From positions 1 to 43,476 of the forward strand of contig PKVW01000009.1 in the NCBI GenBank assembly GCA_003131585.1: a stretch of 43,476 nt of DNA, written 5' to 3'. Under the pieces are notes generated by a model. It saw only the letters and a list, made by a program, of their open reading frames with translations, was not told the DNA's origin and searched no databases. The position numbers were made by a program, and so were the translations under genes. How positions within the stretch are numbered: position 1 is the stretch's first letter; each line of letters starts with the position of its first letter. The stretch is from Acidobacteriaceae bacterium (GTDB taxonomy: Bacteria > Acidobacteriota > Terriglobia > Terriglobales > Acidobacteriaceae). Shown here piece after piece: positions 40,736 to 43,476 of this stretch.

Positions 40736-42985
40736 ATGGCTACATCCGTTGAAGGTTCCAAACCGGCCATAAAGGTCTTCGTCGCCACCACGGTGATGTT
40801 GACCTTCATCTCCTTCTGGCGGGCTTCCGCCATCGTTCTCTCCGATCTTGCCTCTTCCGCTTATTACGCCGGCGGTGACGCCGAGAAGGTCATTGGCAAG
40901 AGCGCCCCCTGGTTCATCTTGGGGGTCATGCTGTTCAGTTATTGCGTGCGCGCGCTCTACATCGAATCGAGCAGCATGTTCGTCCGCGGGGGCGTCTACC
41001 GCGTCGTCAAGGAAGCCATGGGCGGAGGCCTGGCCAAGTTTTCCGTCTCGGCCCTGCTTTTCGACTATGTGCTGACCGGCCCCATCAGCGCCGTGTCCGC
41101 GGGCCAGTACCTGGCGGGCTTCATCAAAGATATGAGCGTGTACCTGCACCGTCCTCTAAATTTTTCCGACGATCATTTTGCCGCGGGATTGGCCGTCATC
41201 GTGGTGCTCTATTTCTGGTGGAAGAACACTCAAGGCATGCACGAGTCCAGCCAGAAGGCGCTGCAGATCATGGCGATCACCACGGTGATGGTGGTGATTC
41301 TGCTCATTTGGTGCGCCATCACGGTCTTGCGCGCTCCCATCCAGTTACCCCCGAACCCGCTGCACGCGGGGGTAATCCCGCTGAACAAAGAATCGCTGGG
41401 CTGGCTCAACGGAACCTGGTTTGGCCACATCACGTGGATCATCCTTTTCGTCGGCTTCGGGCACTCCGTGCTCGCCATGAGCGGCGAAGAGACCTTGGCG
41501 CAGGTCAACCGCGAGATTGAACATCCCAAGCTGAAGAACCTGGAGAAGACCGGGCTGGTCATTTTCATCTACAGCCTGCTGTTTACTTCGTTGGTCTCGT
41601 TCTTCGCGGTGATGATCATTCCCGACAAGGTTCGGCCGGACTACTTCGCCAACCTCATCGGCGGCATCGCAATGTACCTCGTCGGGCCTACCAGCCTGAA
41701 GCTGCTCTTTCACGGCTTCGTGGTGCTGGTGGGCGTGCTCATCCTGGCGGGCGCGCAGAATACTTCCATCGTGGGCGCGAATGGCGTTCTGAATCGCGTG
41801 GCGGAAGACGGTGTGCTCACCAGTTGGTTCCAGAAGCCGCACAACCGCTACGGCACCAGTTACCGCATCATCAACCTGATCGTCGGCATGCAACTGCTCA
41901 CCATCTTCCTCAGCCTGGGGAACGTGTACGTGCTGGCGGCGCTCTACGCGTTCGGCGTGATCTGGAGCTTCGCCATGAAGTCCATCGCCGTGCTCGTGCT
42001 GCGCTACACCGAGCCGGGAAACCGCCAATGGAAAGTGCCGGGTAACCTGCACATCGGCAAGACCGAGATTCCGGTGGGCTTGATTGCCATTTCCGCAGTG
42101 CTGTTGATCACCGCGGTCGTGAACTTATTTACCAAGTACGAAGCCACCATCGCCGGAGTGATCTTCAGCGGCGTGTTCTTCACCATCTTCACGCTCTCGG
42201 AGCGCCATGTCGCCAAAGAACGCCACGGAAAACCGGAGCAGCTCGATCAGTTCCGTGTGTATGGCAACCAGGAACTGGGCAGCGGCGCCATGGGCGTGCG
42301 GACGGGAAACATTCTGGTTGCGGTGCGCGATCCCCGCAATCTGTACTACTTGCGCCAGGTGCTGGCCCACACCGATACGGCCAAGCAGGATGTGGTGGTG
42401 ATGAGCGCGCGCCTCTACCATCGCGAGCACAGTTTCAGCGGCAGCGCGGTCATGGAAGCCAGCCAGGTTTTCGACCACTACGAGCAGGAACTCTTCACCG
42501 CCGCCGTGGCCGTCGCCGAAAAGGAAGGTAAGCCGATTTCTCTGCTGGTGGTTCCTGCGACCGACGTGTTCGAAGCCATCCTGGTGACAGCGCAGCGGCT
42601 CGATTCCTTTCGCGTGATCTGCGGCCTGTCGAACAAACTCACCGCCGACGAGCAGGCTAGACTTACCGGAGACGCTTGGGAGCGCATGGCCGAGCCCCGT
42701 CCGCGCCTGACCCTGGAAGTCTGCGCTCCCGACGGAACCGTCCGCGAGTATGCCCTGGGCCCACACAACCCACGTTTGCGCCCCCAGGACGTCGAACTCA
42801 TGCACAAGCTCTGGCTCAACATCACGTCCGATCCCAAGTTCACCGGAGCGCATCATTACCACATCGTAGCTTTGGCGCTGGAAGAACTGCAGCGTGAATT
42901 GAGCACTGCACAGCGCACCGAGCTTCTGCAAAAGCTGCAGGAAGAAATGGACCGCTCGGGCAACGCGCCGAGTCCGCCAAATTGA
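40736..42985 (+). CDS. APC-family permease with C-terminal UspA-like domain
   Basis: The 749-residue protein joins about twelve membrane segments to a cytoplasmic domain. The transporter part (residues about 10-490) shows IVLSDLASSAYYAGGDAEKVIG, GGVYRVVKEAMGGGLAKFSVSALLFDYVLTGPISAVSAGQYLAGF and MSGEETLAQVNREIEHPKLKN, as in amino-acid/polyamine/organocation carriers. The C-terminal part (residues about 520-650: GNILVAVRDPRNLYYLRQVLAHTDTAKQDVVVMSARL, PISLLVVPATDVFEAILVTAQRLDSFRVICG) resembles universal stress domains that bind nucleotides. This layout recalls the potassium importer KimA, which is controlled by cyclic di-AMP, but the substrate here is unproven. The last 100 residues are helical and of unknown role. 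Confidence 0.88.
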   Translation: MATSVEGSKPAIKVFVATTVMLTFISFWRASAIVLSDLASSAYYAGGDAEKVIGKSAPWFILGVMLFSYCVRALYIESSSMFVRGGVYRVVKEAMGGGLAKFSVSALLFDYVLTGPISAVSAGQYLAGFIKDMSVYLHRPLNFSDDHFAAGLAVIVVLYFWWKNTQGMHESSQKALQIMAITTVMVVILLIWCAITVLRAPIQLPPNPLHAGVIPLNKESLGWLNGTWFGHITWIILFVGFGHSVLAMSGEETLAQVNREIEHPKLKNLEKTGLVIFIYSLLFTSLVSFFAVMIIPDKVRPDYFANLIGGIAMYLVGPTSLKLLFHGFVVLVGVLILAGAQNTSIVGANGVLNRVAEDGVLTSWFQKPHNRYGTSYRIINLIVGMQLLTIFLSLGNVYVLAALYAFGVIWSFAMKSIAVLVLRYTEPGNRQWKVPGNLHIGKTEIPVGLIAISAVLLITAVVNLFTKYEATIAGVIFSGVFFTIFTLSERHVAKERHGKPEQLDQFRVYGNQELGSGAMGVRTGNILVAVRDPRNLYYLRQVLAHTDTAKQDVVVMSARLYHREHSFSGSAVMEASQVFDHYEQELFTAAVAVAEKEGKPISLLVVPATDVFEAILVTAQRLDSFRVICGLSNKLTADEQARLTGDAWERMAEPRPRLTLEVCAPDGTVREYALGPHNPRLRPQDVELMHKLWLNITSDPKFTGAHHYHIVALALEELQRELSTAQRTELLQKLQEEMDRSGNAPSPPN

Positions 42986-43061
42986 ACAAGGGTTGCGATG
43001 AAAAAGAGGGACTGAAATAGAATGGCCGCGCATCGGCGAGTGTGCCGTCCGGATCGGTATT

Positions 43062-43476
43062 CTACCGCTTCAATAGCGCTTCCAGCGACGCCCTCAGCTC
43101 GCGATAACGAAACGGATATCCGCTCGAGATCAGCTTGCCGGGTTCCACTTTCTGGCTGCCGAGCAGGAGTTCTTCGCCCATCTCTCCGAAGACCAGCTTC
43201 ACCGCGAAGGCAGGCATGGGAAAAATTGCTGGACGGGACAGCACGCTGGCCAGCGTCGTGGCGAACTCCGCGTTTCTTACTGGTTTCGGCGCGACCATGT
43301 TCACCGCTCCCTGCATCAGATCGTTCTTCAAAATGTGATGGATCGCGCCCACCATGTCCCGCACATCAATCCAGCTCATCCATTGCCGCCCGTCGCCGGT
43401 GCGGCCGCCCAGGCCCAGCTTGAACGGCAGCAGCATGGCTTTGAGCGCGCCGCCCTTCGGGCTGAGCACGATTCCC
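43062..43476 (-). CDS. TIGR01777 family epimerase-like protein, C-terminal part
   Basis: The gene is cut by the right edge, and 138 C-terminal codons are visible. GIVLSPKGGALKAMLLPFKLGLGGRTGDGRQWMSWIDVRDMVGAIHHIL and NMVAPKPVRNAEFATTLASVL match the C-terminal half of the SDR-like YfcH/SulA group. The DUF1731 end follows (FPMPAFAVKLVFGEMGEELLLGSQKVEPGKLISSGYPFRYRELRASLEALL). The NAD(P)-binding N-terminus lies outside the window. The GTG at 43469 is internal, not a start. Confidence 0.9.
   Translation of the reverse strand, partial: GIVLSPKGGALKAMLLPFKLGLGGRTGDGRQWMSWIDVRDMVGAIHHILKNDLMQGAVNMVAPKPVRNAEFATTLASVLSRPAIFPMPAFAVKLVFGEMGEELLLGSQKVEPGKLISSGYPFRYRELRASLEALLKR

Overview
The window looks like a chromosomal segment of an acidobacterium, probably class Terriglobia (Koribacter/Sulfotelmatobacter-like). 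This rests on family content, not on a search. The markers are a VWFA-related acidobacterial domain protein, a TIGR02999-type sigma factor overlapping a Ser/Thr kinase with a repeat-rich C-terminal region, two GloVer-repeat (TIGR03803) secreted proteins, an ARPP-1 protein, a zinc-finger anti-sigma/Ycf48 fusion, and GC-rich DNA whose gaps are full of small hairpin repeats. No ribosomal RNA, phage or CRISPR array is visible, and there is no intact transposase.

Layout. 1-5150: lexA with a possible direct-repeat operator; on the minus strand trxA, a frameshifted secreted-protein remnant and a small secreted protein; then a zinc-finger/Ycf48-like anti-sigma gene. 5151-9960: a sigma-70 gene whose transcript carries 47-bp tandem repeats before the anti-sigma gene, an ARPP-1 protein, a frameshifted HEAT-repeat membrane protein, and a YncE-like propeller. 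9961-14100: a zinc-dependent phospholipase C-like protein coupled to the propeller, a ferredoxin-NADP reductase, a TetR-cupin operon, and a zinc-ribbon/PspC protein. 14349-19505: a secreted block with a PNGase A-like protein between two GloVer/IPT proteins. 19741-22945: the sigma factor and kinase signalling pair. 22998-28664: tRNA-Leu, tag, a SYLF protein, a VWFA protein and a PD-(D/E)XK-like protein, separated by long repeat-filled gaps that include three related MITE-like elements. 28665-31739: lemA, tRNA-Arg, and biotin carboxylase plus biotin carrier. 31920-37956, all minus apart from one small plus-strand ORF: a SurA/PpiC-type lipoprotein, a DsbA-like thioredoxin protein, larE and lptD. 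The first two and lptD could act together in outer-membrane biogenesis. 38140-43476: an RDD protein, a lower-GC Fic module with a small partner, an APC permease fused to a UspA-like domain, and a TIGR01777 epimerase-like gene cut by the right edge.

The least ordinary structures are in non-coding DNA. Seven 14-bp units touch the lptD start codon and create a chain of five-codon upstream ORFs with ATGA stop-start overlaps. A 34-bp tandem array grows out of the zinc-binding 3' end of tag. Several hairpin families keep their pairing through compensatory changes between copies. Two short genes are visible that a length-limited ORF search would miss: a convincing 57-codon antitoxin-like gene (35088-35261) and a speculative 45-codon ORF (28277-28414).
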